8,994 nucleotides of DNA from Atopobium sp. ICM42b (GTDB lineage: Bacteria > Actinomycetota > Coriobacteriia > Coriobacteriales > Atopobiaceae), in NCBI GenBank assembly GCA_000564995.1, contig JDFH01000036.1:1-8994 (forward strand), in the 5' to 3' direction. This document shows, in pieces, positions 1-6,807 of the stretch (position 1 is its first letter; every line of letters starts with the position of its first letter). Under the pieces are notes generated by a model, which saw only the letters and a program-made list of their open reading frames with translations, was not told the DNA's origin and made no database searches. The position numbers were made by a program, and so were the translations under genes.

Positions 1-1001
1 ATCTTTACAGCTGGTTTAAGTGAAGAATTCCAAAGCTTCTCATAACCTGAAGGCTCTTGGGATTCTTTCTCGTGCTCAAGATGAACATCAATATCCGCTT
101 TTGCAGCAAGATATGAGCTTTTAACAGAACAAACCGTATCAAGCGGTTCGCTCAATACTGACAAAATCAGATAGGCGGCTAAAATCTCTCCAACACTCAT
201 CTGACCTATAGAAAGCAGCATAACACCTGTAATTATGGCTACGACTTGCGTGAAATTTGAAAGCGCTGATGGAAGGCTCTTTGATAAAGCACTAAAAAAA
301 CTACTTCTCTTTACATAGAGGAAATACTCATCATTAGCCGCCTTATAAGCATTTTCAAAATAGTTCTCTGCTCGTAGCATATTAATCGAGAACTTTTCCT
401 CAATTATGCGCCTACCGATATCCAGCCAGCCTTCTCGTTTTTTCATTGACTCGGTCAAAATCTCATTTGTTTTCTTGCTCGGATAATCAATAATCACCAA
501 GTAAAAAGGGATATATAGCAAGACAAGCAAACCAATCCATGGATTTACCGTAAATGCCACAATTGCCAAAACAATAACTGCTAAAAGACCACCTAAAAAT
601 TCAACACTTACTGCAATTTGAACACCACTGAAGACAAAGGCTGTCATAGTGACTACATTAAGATAGTGTCCAGTTTTATTTTTTGGAAAAACACGAAGAG
701 ACATCTTTAAGAATTCCGATATCGCTACCTCAGAACTAGCAACCGCAGCTTCTAAATTGAGCTTTTGTGGAATCCAAACAGTGAGAAAAAAACTTAAGCA
801 AAGCGTTACAAGCGAAAGGAGCAACAACAGCCCTAGCTTTTGCCAAACACCATCAACAGCTTGCACATTAAGCATACTATCAATTAAATCGCCTGTAAAA
901 ATACCCAGCATTGCAACAGCAATATATCCAATTGCCAAACCAAGGGCAGATAGAAGCATATGTTTTCGTATAACAAATAAGTGAGAGAGACGATTATTCA
1001 T
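1..1001 (-). CDS. ABC exporter half-transporter, membrane domain (3' part cut off by window edge)
   Basis: This reading frame stays open from its start to the window edge (333 codons plus 2 nt), so the gene continues to the left. The visible protein starts MNNRLSHLFVIRKH and looks like an ABC type-1 exporter membrane domain. Six hydrophobic segments lie near residues 15-37, 56-76, 134-151, 153-172, 246-265 and 272-290. Segments 4 and 5 are separated by a long polar, helical stretch, and the last carries the pattern MSVGEILAAYLILSVLSEPLD, typical of TM6 in this fold. The sequence stops at LKPAVK, just where the nucleotide-binding domain should begin, so no Walker motifs are visible. No N-terminal peptidase domain is seen. 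I chose the ATG at 1001 because a GGGG lies 9 nt upstream; the in-frame ATG at 1007 is only 3 nt from it. It diverges from the AraC-type regulator. Substrate unknown; peptide, drug or siderophore export/import are all possible. Codon use is AT-rich compared with ileS and ftsH. Confidence 0.85.
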   Translation of the reverse strand, partial: MNNRLSHLFVIRKHMLLSALGLAIGYIAVAMLGIFTGDLIDSMLNVQAVDGVWQKLGLLLLLSLVTLCLSFFLTVWIPQKLNLEAAVASSEVAISEFLKMSLRVFPKNKTGHYLNVVTMTAFVFSGVQIAVSVEFLGGLLAVIVLAIVAFTVNPWIGLLVLLYIPFYLVIIDYPSKKTNEILTESMKKREGWLDIGRRIIEEKFSINMLRAENYFENAYKAANDEYFLYVKRSSFFSALSKSLPSALSNFTQVVAIITGVMLLSIGQMSVGEILAAYLILSVLSEPLDTVCSVKSSYLAAKADIDVHLEHEKESQEPSGYEKLWNSSLKPAVK

Positions 1002-1078
1002 ACTCATTATCCCCAAAACATCATTAGCTTAAAAACGCAGTGAATAATTCAGCTTCCTTTCCAAAACAGTAATTACCT

Positions 1079-1100
1079 GCACTTGTAGAATAAGCACTTG
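1079..1100. repeat. Direct repeat GCACTTG-N8-GCACTTG, candidate AraC-type operator
   Basis: GCACTTG occurs at 1079-1085 and again at 1094-1100, a 15-bp period. Similarity extends beyond each copy as TAGAAT and ATAGAT. AraC-family regulators usually bind direct repeats read by their two helix-turn-helix units, and this pair lies in the gap between a regulator of that family and its divergent neighbour. Binding is an inference; a 15-bp period is shorter than the roughly two-turn spacing of the best-known sites. Confidence 0.35.
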
Positions 1101-1154
1101 ATAGATTCTTTAAGGTTAAAGGCGGGTTTCTCGTATAAAATTGCGTTATCACCC

Positions 1155-1160
1155 TATAAT
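1155..1160 (+). promoter_or_regulatory. -10 box TATAAT for the AraC-type regulator
   Basis: A perfect TATAAT lies 33 bp before the ATG at 1194, which would put the transcript start near 1167 and leave a leader of about 27 nt. No good -35 hexamer sits at the right distance (TCGTAT, 18 bp upstream, is the nearest), as expected for a promoter that needs an activator or is simply weak. Its position inside the possible upstream extension of the regulator frame argues for the ATG at 1194 as the true start. Confidence 0.45.
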
Positions 1161-1193
1161 TTGACGCAGGAAAATATCGTTGAAAGGCTGATT

Positions 1194-2015
1194 ATGAGCG
1201 AAAAGCGACTAACTCAAGCACTTCAAAATATACTTTCCAATGGGAAGTCTCTTGCTCAAGGCGGTGCTTCAAATGTCATTTTGAGTGCACACTACGAAAC
1301 AGAAGAGTCTGCTAACCCTCATATCAGAGGATTTTTTACACTCACTTCTGCTTTTGATTTAGCAAATTTAGGCCAATTTTCTACAAAACCTTATGGAGAC
1401 GACATTGTAAGTCTCTCAATACTTGCTCGTAAAAACTATTTTGGAAGTTTTCTTTTCTTTCTAATGCCTTCATCAGAAGATTTCTTTACTTTTACTACAA
1501 ACCTTATATCAAATAAAAATACACTGCCGCAAAATATTCATCCAGCTGATATTGAACAAATCTACACACTTTATACTCAAATAATCATTACCTATTCCGA
1601 GAGAAAACCAAATTGGGAAGCTATTGTTACTTCCTTGCTTATAGCGCTTATTACCTGCCTTTCTCCTGATGCTCACTATACGTTCACTCCAGGTAACACT
1701 AATGAGACGGTTGCTCTTATCCTTAATGAAATTACTGCTCATTCAGAAAGTATTACGCTTGCTAAACTTTCAGGAAAATACTCATATTCACCAACTTATC
1801 TCTCTGAACTTCTCAGACAAAAATGTGGCAAAACTTTTTCTGAACTTGTATTAGAACAAAGAATGGAACGAGCAAAAACGCTGTTAATTCATACCAAATT
1901 GCCTGTCTCTACTATTTCTTCAATGATTGGCTATGGTGGAACAACAGAGTTTTATAGGAAATTTAAAGACTACTTTTCTCTTACACCACGTGAAATGAGA
2001 AGCGACACTTTTTAG
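1194..2015 (+). CDS. AraC-family transcriptional regulator
   Basis: A 273-residue DNA-binding regulator. The C-terminal 100 residues form the AraC/XylS double helix-turn-helix: the first unit is around 187-210 (ITLAKLSGKYSYSPTYLSEL) and the second around 236-258 (PVSTISSMIGYGGTTEFYRK), ending in FSLTPREMR, the family's usual closing motif. The N-terminal 165 residues, expected to sense a ligand or dimerise, match nothing I recognise. I chose the ATG at 1194 because GAAAGG lies 6 nt upstream and a TATAAT box lies just ahead. The frame is open back to a TTG at 1098, which would add 32 residues but has no clear ribosome site. It diverges from an ABC transporter, the usual layout for a local regulator, so control of that transporter is inferred. 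The base composition is AT-rich: a hand count of 1441-1500 gives 17 G+C of 60. It converges on rluD with a 5-bp gap. Confidence 0.88.
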   Translation: MSEKRLTQALQNILSNGKSLAQGGASNVILSAHYETEESANPHIRGFFTLTSAFDLANLGQFSTKPYGDDIVSLSILARKNYFGSFLFFLMPSSEDFFTFTTNLISNKNTLPQNIHPADIEQIYTLYTQIIITYSERKPNWEAIVTSLLIALITCLSPDAHYTFTPGNTNETVALILNEITAHSESITLAKLSGKYSYSPTYLSELLRQKCGKTFSELVLEQRMERAKTLLIHTKLPVSTISSMIGYGGTTEFYRKFKDYFSLTPREMRSDTF

Positions 2016-2020
2016 TCATA

Positions 2021-3031
2021 TTACAGCTGTGGACAAATCTCATCTCCTACAGAAGTCCTTCCCATAGACATAGTGCTTTGAGAGAGTAGGGCTTCTTGCA
2101 GGTCTTTTGGTAGTGTGTCTGCTACCACGATATTCTCGCCCGTAAAAGGATGCTCAAACTGAACATGCCAGGAGTGTAAAAACTGTCTGTTAAGTCCAAG
2201 GTTAAGGCTTGTATCTTTTTTGCCATAAAGCTGATCGCCGACAACAGGATGACCAATGTGGCGCATGTGAACTCTAATCTGGTGCGTGCGACCCGTATAG
2301 AGATGGCACTCTAGAAGCGAGTAACCCTCGCCTTTTCTGCCCGCTTCAAAGCGCTCAAGCGTTCTAAAGGTGGTAATGGCCTCTCGTGCGCCAGGCGCGT
2401 CTGATACGGTCATTTTGAGACGGTCTCGCGTTGAGCGAGCAATGCCCGTTTCAATGGTGCCAGAATCGTGGGCAACATAGCCTTGTACCAGCACAATGTA
2501 GCGTCGGTCAAGCACGCGCAGCCTAATGAGGTCTTGAAGAGCCTTTTGCGCCTCGTCTGACTTTGCTGCCAGCATAAGACCAGACGTATCCATATCAAGA
2601 CGATGCACAATACCAGGACGTTCTTCTCCCTGAAGCATTCCTAGGTGCTCGTAGCCACAGTGGGCTACCAGCGCATTTGCCAGGGTGTCATCAACGTGGC
2701 CAGGCGATGGATGGCAAACAAGGCCAATCTGCTTGGAGAGCACTATGAGGTACTGGTCCTCAAAGCGAATATCAAGGGGAATGTCTGGGTTTGGACGTAA
2801 AAGTCCCGTTTGAGGCTGTGCGTCAGGAAGAGATACTAAGAGCCTATCGCCCAACATAAGTTTTTCTGACTTAGAGGTAGCCAGCGTAGCGTTGATGGTT
2901 ACTCTTCCCTCTTCTACCAGCTTTGCGCAGGCACTTCTTGAGGGAAGTGTATCTTGGGCAGAAAGGAACGCATCCAATCTGACGCCGTCCCCTTCTGGTC
3001 CAACTAGTATGTCAACGATACGCTCATTCAT
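2021..3031 (-). CDS. rluD: RluD-like 23S rRNA pseudouridine synthase
   Basis: A 336-residue RluA/RluD-family enzyme that isomerises uridines to pseudouridine in RNA, most likely in 23S rRNA; the exact target sites cannot be read from the sequence. An S4 RNA-binding domain occupies about residues 16-64 (RLDAFLSAQ...GRVTIN...GDRL). The catalytic domain follows, with the signature HRLDMDTSGLML at 143-154 and D146 as the expected catalytic aspartate. The later conserved block TGRTHQIRVHMRHIGHPVVGD spans 246-266. I took the ATG at 3031 (MNERIVDIL) because AGGG lies 8 nt upstream; this makes the gene overlap the end of lspA by 8 bp. Upstream in-frame starts would add residues unlike the family and lie deeper in lspA. 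It is the last gene of the ileS-lspA-rluD operon, a pairing also common in Bacillota. RluA-subfamily paralogues are hard to separate, so the symbol is by similarity. Confidence 0.9.
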   Translation of the reverse strand: MNERIVDILVGPEGDGVRLDAFLSAQDTLPSRSACAKLVEEGRVTINATLATSKSEKLMLGDRLLVSLPDAQPQTGLLRPNPDIPLDIRFEDQYLIVLSKQIGLVCHPSPGHVDDTLANALVAHCGYEHLGMLQGEERPGIVHRLDMDTSGLMLAAKSDEAQKALQDLIRLRVLDRRYIVLVQGYVAHDSGTIETGIARSTRDRLKMTVSDAPGAREAITTFRTLERFEAGRKGEGYSLLECHLYTGRTHQIRVHMRHIGHPVVGDQLYGKKDTSLNLGLNRQFLHSWHVQFEHPFTGENIVVADTLPKDLQEALLSQSTMSMGRTSVGDEICPQL

Positions 3032-3542
3032 TGCCACTACCCTGTTGTTGCTTTTTGTCCCAGACCATCCAGTACACAAAAGCAATAAGAATGCCGCAGG
3101 TTACAAAGATATCCGCCACATTAAACACGGCAAAATTAACAAACGTTGTAGCAAAGAAATCAGTAACCTGACCATACAAAACACGGTCAATAGCGTTACC
3201 AATTCCGCCGCCTGCGACGCCTCCCAAAAGCGCAATAAGCGGCAGCGGGAGGTTCTTCTCGCGAACTACAAAACTCACCAGAGCGGCTATGACCACAGCA
3301 GTGAGAGCCACAAAAAAGAGGGCATTTCCAGAGCCTACAGAAAACGCTGCACCGGTGTTACTTACGTGGAAGAGCTCCATAACACCTGGGATAAAAGGTA
3401 CTGCGGTTCCCTCTGGAATTGAGGTTCGTACCCAGAGCTTGGTTACCTGGTCAAGCACACAGGCAACAGCGCCCGCCCCGCAGAGAACTGCAAGGCGGGT
3501 CACTAGTGTGTGAGTTGTATGTTGCTGCTGGTCAGTGTTCAT
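3024..3542 (-). CDS. lspA: Lipoprotein signal peptidase (signal peptidase II)
   Basis: A 172-residue integral membrane aspartyl protease that removes the signal peptide from diacylglyceryl-modified prolipoproteins. Four hydrophobic segments are visible, near 15-31, 73-93, 100-114 and 140-160. Family blocks are all present: DQVTK (31-35), SNTGAAFS (61-68), GNAIDRV (115-121) and FNVADIF (140-146), giving D119 and D144 as the catalytic aspartates. Length is normal. The ATG follows the ileS stop codon directly (TAAATG) and no good ribosome site is seen, so translation is probably coupled to ileS. Its end overlaps the start of rluD by 8 bp. It has no promoter of its own that I can see and should therefore be under the ileS T-box. 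Confidence 0.95.
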   Translation of the reverse strand: MNTDQQQHTTHTLVTRLAVLCGAGAVACVLDQVTKLWVRTSIPEGTAVPFIPGVMELFHVSNTGAAFSVGSGNALFFVALTAVVIAALVSFVVREKNLPLPLIALLGGVAGGGIGNAIDRVLYGQVTDFFATTFVNFAVFNVADIFVTCGILIAFVYWMVWDKKQQQGSGNE

Positions 3543-6341
3543 TTATGCAACAACGTCGTGGCAGCGGTGGCAAAGGTGATCCTCACCAAGCTCGCGATAG
3601 TTCCAGCAACGGTCGCAGCGCTCGCCGTTTGCAGGATAGACGCTTACGCTCAGCTCAGAACCTTCAGAGACGGTAACCTCAGAGCAGACAAATGCCTCAG
3701 CAAAGTCAAGGCCAGCATGAGAAATGGATGCAGCCTGTTCAGCGGTAAGGGTAACCTCTGCACGAGTAGCCTGCGTGGTCTTCTCGGTAACAACACCTGC
3801 CTCAAGAGCGGTCTCGTATGCCTTAGTGTATGCGGCGCGAGCATCAACCAGTACCTGATATGCAGGAAGCAGTGCAGTGTACTCGTCAGTGCTCATAGGA
3901 GCCTTATACCAGTCGAGAAGAGCTGCGTACTTCTGACCGTCACGCATAGACTCTGGCAGGAACTGCATAGCCTCGTCGGTGGTGTAAACCAGAATTGGCT
4001 GCAGGTCATGAACAAGCATGGAGAGAATCTCTGCCCAAACAGTCTGAGCGCTTCTGCGTGTTGCAGAATCTGCAGCATCACAGTACATACGGTCCTTAGT
4101 TGCGTTCAAATAACCGTTGGAAAGCTCAATGATGTAATCGTAGAGGGTACGGAAGACGTTATTAAAGCGATATCCCTCGTAAGCCTCAGTGACTGCAGCA
4201 TGAACCTCGCACATACGTGCAAGAACAAGACGGTCGTACTCTTCAAGGTCCGCTACAGCAACTGCATCGGTAGCAGGATCAAACTGGCCCTCGAGCTCGC
4301 CAAGAAGGAAGCGCAGGGTATTTCTGAACCTACGGTATGCATCGCCTACCTGGGAAAGAATGGCGTCATCGCAAGGAACGTCAGTTGAAGTGTCAACAGA
4401 AGCAACCCAAAGGCGTAGGACGTCTGCGCCACGCTCAGCACAAACTGCATTTGGATCAATGACATTGCCCAAAGACTTACTCATCTTTCGTCCCTGGCCA
4501 TCAAGCGTAAAGCCCTGTGAGACAACGGACTTGTAAGGAGCAACTCCGTAAGCTCCAACAGAAGTCATGAGAGAACTCATGAACCAACCACGGTGCTGGT
4601 CGGAGCCCTCAAGATACATATCAGCTGGGAACTTAAGGTTTGGACGGTGTTTGCAGACAGCAGTGTGAGAAACACCAGAATCCCACCAAACGTCCAAAAT
4701 ATCCTTGTTTGCCTTGAGATTGTGGCCGCCACACTTAGGGCAGACGCAAGCGTCGCCTAAATAGGTCTTAGGATCGTCGGTGAACCAAGCATCAGAGCCC
4801 TTCTCGCGGAAAAGCTTGATGACAGCGTCAAGTGTCTGGTCATTGATAACGGTTTCACCGCAATCCTCGCAGGTGAAAGCAGGGATTGGAACACCCCAGT
4901 TACGCTGCCTGGAAATGCACCAGTCAGGACGACCTTCAACCATGGAGCCAATACGCTTAACCGCATTTGCAGGATAGAACTTAACCTTTGTAAGCTCCTC
5001 TGCTGCCTGCTGACGCAGGCCGGTCTTATCCATGGAGACAAACCACTGGCTTGTTGCACGGAAGATAACGGGCTCTTTACAACGCCAGCAGTGTGGATAG
5101 CTGTGGGTAATCTCTTCTGCAAGAATGAGCGTTCCACGGTCTTTGAGCCACTGAACAATGACAGGGTTAGCCTCATTGACCTCCATACCAGAGAAGGGGC
5201 CACCAGTGCCCTGACCGTCACCTTTGAAGAAGTGGCCGTCATCATCAACAGGCATAGTCTGTGGAATATCAAAGCGAACACCAGCGTTATAGTCGTCTAC
5301 GCCATGACCAGGTGCAGAGTGAACAACACCAGTACCGTCGTCAAGGGTAACGTACTCTGCATAGATAAATTTACCAGTGTTACCAAGGTCACCAAAGATT
5401 GGCTGCTTATACTCATTGCCTGCAAGCTCAACACCAGTTCTCTTCCAGGTGTTGCCCTCTGAGTCCTGAGCAAGCTTCCAATCGGTATAGCCAAACTTGG
5501 CAGCAGCCTTCTCTGCAAGAGCCTCAGCAACAATCTCTACGTGTCCATCAGGAAGCTCAAGAGCAACATAGTTAGCCTCAGGGTGCAGAATAACTGCCTC
5601 GTCAGCAGGCAATGTCCATGGAGTTGTAGTCCAGATGTCTACCCAAGTCTTACCTGCGTAAGCCTCAAGACCCTCAGGAACCGTAGTTAGCTCAAAGCGA
5701 ACAAAGATTGCAGTAGAGGTGACATCGTGATACTCAATCTCTGCCTCAGAGAGAGCAGTGTGGTCATGAGTACACCAGTGAACAGGCTTGGTACCTCTAT
5801 ACACAGAGCCCTTGTCGTAGATTGCCTTGAAGATCTCAACATCAGTTGCGTCGTAATCGTTGACGTAAGTGAGATAAGGGTTATCCCACTCGCCCAAAAC
5901 ACCAAGGCGCTTAAAACCCTGACGCTGGGTATCTACCTGCTCAACCGCCATCTTGCGGCAGAGCTCACGGATCTTCTCGGTAGATAACTGATTGAACTTC
6001 TCTGTGCCAAGCATCTGCTCAACCTTGTGCTCGATTGGCTGACCATGGCAGTCCCAACCAGGAACATAAGGAGTCTGGAAGCCCTGCATAGCCTTATAGC
6101 GGTTGATGATGTCCTTGGAAATCTTATTCTGTGCGTGACCCAGGTGAATTGGACCGTTTGCATAAGGAGGTCCATCATGAAGGACAAACTTGTCATGTCC
6201 CTCATTCTTCTTCATCAGGAGCTCATAGACGTTGTTTTGGTCCCAATCAGCCAAACGCTGAGGCTCGTTCTGCGCAAGTGATGCGCGCATAGGAAAGCCT
6301 GTGTTTGGCAGGTTGGTGGTCTTTTTGTACTCGTTTGCCAT
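3543..6341 (-). CDS. ileS: Isoleucyl-tRNA synthetase
   Basis: A 932-residue class I aminoacyl-tRNA synthetase that charges tRNA-Ile in the cytoplasm. The Rossmann domain carries the HIGH signature as HLGH (66-69, in ANGPIHLGHAQNK) and KMSKS at 619-623 (GRKMSKSLGN). The CP1 editing domain, which clears Val-tRNA-Ile, shows WTTTPWTLPA (237-246) and GTGVVHSAPGHGVDDY (336-351). A C-terminal zinc site is visible as C909, C912, C924 and C927 (CDRCW...CHRC). Length and the C-terminal zinc knuckle fit the ordinary bacterial form rather than the longer eukaryote-like, mupirocin-resistant type. The start is the ATG at 6341 (MANEYKKT), with AAAGG 9 nt upstream. The frame is open 28 codons further, but that stretch is the T-box terminator and antiterminator. 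It heads the operon with lspA and rluD. Confidence 0.97.
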   Translation of the reverse strand: MANEYKKTTNLPNTGFPMRASLAQNEPQRLADWDQNNVYELLMKKNEGHDKFVLHDGPPYANGPIHLGHAQNKISKDIINRYKAMQGFQTPYVPGWDCHGQPIEHKVEQMLGTEKFNQLSTEKIRELCRKMAVEQVDTQRQGFKRLGVLGEWDNPYLTYVNDYDATDVEIFKAIYDKGSVYRGTKPVHWCTHDHTALSEAEIEYHDVTSTAIFVRFELTTVPEGLEAYAGKTWVDIWTTTPWTLPADEAVILHPEANYVALELPDGHVEIVAEALAEKAAAKFGYTDWKLAQDSEGNTWKRTGVELAGNEYKQPIFGDLGNTGKFIYAEYVTLDDGTGVVHSAPGHGVDDYNAGVRFDIPQTMPVDDDGHFFKGDGQGTGGPFSGMEVNEANPVIVQWLKDRGTLILAEEITHSYPHCWRCKEPVIFRATSQWFVSMDKTGLRQQAAEELTKVKFYPANAVKRIGSMVEGRPDWCISRQRNWGVPIPAFTCEDCGETVINDQTLDAVIKLFREKGSDAWFTDDPKTYLGDACVCPKCGGHNLKANKDILDVWWDSGVSHTAVCKHRPNLKFPADMYLEGSDQHRGWFMSSLMTSVGAYGVAPYKSVVSQGFTLDGQGRKMSKSLGNVIDPNAVCAERGADVLRLWVASVDTSTDVPCDDAILSQVGDAYRRFRNTLRFLLGELEGQFDPATDAVAVADLEEYDRLVLARMCEVHAAVTEAYEGYRFNNVFRTLYDYIIELSNGYLNATKDRMYCDAADSATRRSAQTVWAEILSMLVHDLQPILVYTTDEAMQFLPESMRDGQKYAALLDWYKAPMSTDEYTALLPAYQVLVDARAAYTKAYETALEAGVVTEKTTQATRAEVTLTAEQAASISHAGLDFAEAFVCSEVTVSEGSELSVSVYPANGERCDRCWNYRELGEDHLCHRCHDVVA

Positions 6342-6361
6342 CAAGCACAACCTTTCTGGGC

Positions 6362-6620
6362 ACAAATAAAGCGCCCGTCCCTCACAGCTGGGACGAAGCG
6401 CCACAATACACTTCGTTGTAACCACCCAGCGACGGATTTGTCCGTTTACTCGGCTGGCCTGTCACGGCGACCATTTCCGGCAGCATCTACTAGTACAAAA
6501 ACCTGTACGTTTGAACTGCAGCTCCGAGGTGATGTTCACACGGACGCAAATGCGGACTTCCACCAACTCCGCTCGCTTGAGATTTGCGCTACCCAGCTAC
6601 TGTCCTCATCACAGCTTGTG
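6362..6620 (-). promoter_or_regulatory. T-box riboswitch leader of ileS (tRNA-Ile sensing)
   Basis: Read on the minus strand, the leader has the classic parts in order. The stem I base is AGCT (6613-6616) pairing with AGCT (6520-6523). GATGAGGACAGTAG (6597-6610) supplies the K-turn, the GAGG strand that pairs with CCTC, and the AGTA of the specifier loop. Opposite it is GAACATCACC, placing an ATC isoleucine specifier at 6531-6533 followed by the usual purine. Above, CGCAAAT/ATTTGCG form the upper stem and GCGGA/TCCGC the distal arm. A hairpin ACGGA-CAAA-TCCGT precedes the T-box proper, GCTGGGTGGT (6421-6430). Its TGGT can pair with the ACCA end of tRNA-Ile. In the antiterminator, GCTGGG (6425-6430) pairs with CCCAGC (6387-6392) and ACGAAG (6411-6416) with CTTCGT (6393-6398). 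This excludes the terminator downstream, so uncharged tRNA-Ile should switch on ileS-lspA-rluD. Confidence 0.92.
6364..6402 (-). terminator. T-box-controlled intrinsic terminator ahead of ileS
   Basis: On the minus strand GGCGC-TT-CGTCCC pairs with GGGACG-G-GCGCT around a loop of about 8 nt, followed by TTTATTT. CGTCCC is also used by the antiterminator, so the two folds compete. The ileS ribosome site (AAAGG, 6351-6355) lies beyond the terminator and is not buried in it, which points to control by attenuation of transcription rather than by hiding the start site. Confidence 0.85.
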
Positions 6621-6664
6621 TAAGTAATACTACCACGTCTTGCACTCATTGAACTAAGTAATAC
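6621..6664. repeat. 10-bp direct repeat TAAGTAATAC upstream of ileS
   Basis: TAAGTAATAC occurs at 6621-6630 and again at 6655-6664 (GTATTACTTA on the ileS strand), 34 bp apart. Both copies sit at or next to candidate -10 boxes for the ileS leader. It may be a short duplication or a pair of protein sites; the function is unknown. Confidence 0.35.
6627..6632 (-). promoter_or_regulatory. Possible extended -10 (TGG-TAGTAT) for the ileS leader
   Basis: TAGTAT preceded by TGG gives an extended -10 element that would start the transcript near 6620, just before stem I of the T-box. No good -35 is seen at 15-18 bp. A second candidate, TTGTTA-N17-TGTATT, lies further upstream. Both candidate -10 boxes fall in copies of a 10-bp repeat. 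Confidence 0.3.
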
Positions 6665-6807
6665 ACACGCTTAAACCGTTTTTAACAAATTATGCGGAAT
6701 CCAAATTTTAAATTTTTATCGAAATAAAAAATGTAGATTGGGTAAAACAATTCCAATATCTAAGTGAGCTCATATCACATTTGAGCCAAACAGGTAAAGG
6801 GACGTGT
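6633..6807. promoter_or_regulatory. AT-rich divergent promoter region between ileS leader and ftsH
   Basis: This stretch is non-coding and strongly AT-rich from about 6671 to 6760, containing AAATTTTAAATTTTT and a run of A at 6725-6730. It should hold the ftsH promoter, but I cannot name a convincing -35/-10 pair. Near the gene, TGAGCTCA (about 6765-6772) is an 8-bp palindrome, and GTGA...TCAC around it could form a small hairpin in the ftsH leader. No heat-shock operator such as CIRCE is seen. Confidence 0.4.

Larger units (their letters stand above)
1002..1193. promoter_or_regulatory. Divergent intergenic control region between ABC transporter and araC-type gene
   Basis: This 192-bp non-coding gap separates two divergent start codons and should hold both promoters. 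It contains the direct heptamer repeat at 1079-1100 and a perfect -10 hexamer at 1155-1160, listed separately. I could not find a convincing -35/-10 pair for the minus-strand transporter. The minus-strand GGGG at 1011-1014 serves as ribosome binding site for the transporter start at 1001. Confidence 0.6.

Noticed and set aside
757..984. 75-codon plus-strand frame
   Set aside because: Antisense to the start of the ABC transporter, whose membrane-domain pattern is convincing.
3510..4388. 292-codon plus-strand open frame opposite ileS
   Set aside because: It lies wholly antisense to ileS and the lspA junction, has cysteine- and serine-rich low-information sequence with no family motif, and is explained by the codon use of ileS.
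6342..6425. 28-codon N-terminal extension of ileS
   Set aside because: These bases form the T-box antiterminator and terminator, and the ATG at 6341 has its own ribosome site and the family-like start MANEYKKT.
6438..6623. 61-codon plus-strand frame
   Set aside because: It covers the T-box leader on the opposite strand; the base pairing explains the sequence and no ribosome site or homology is seen.
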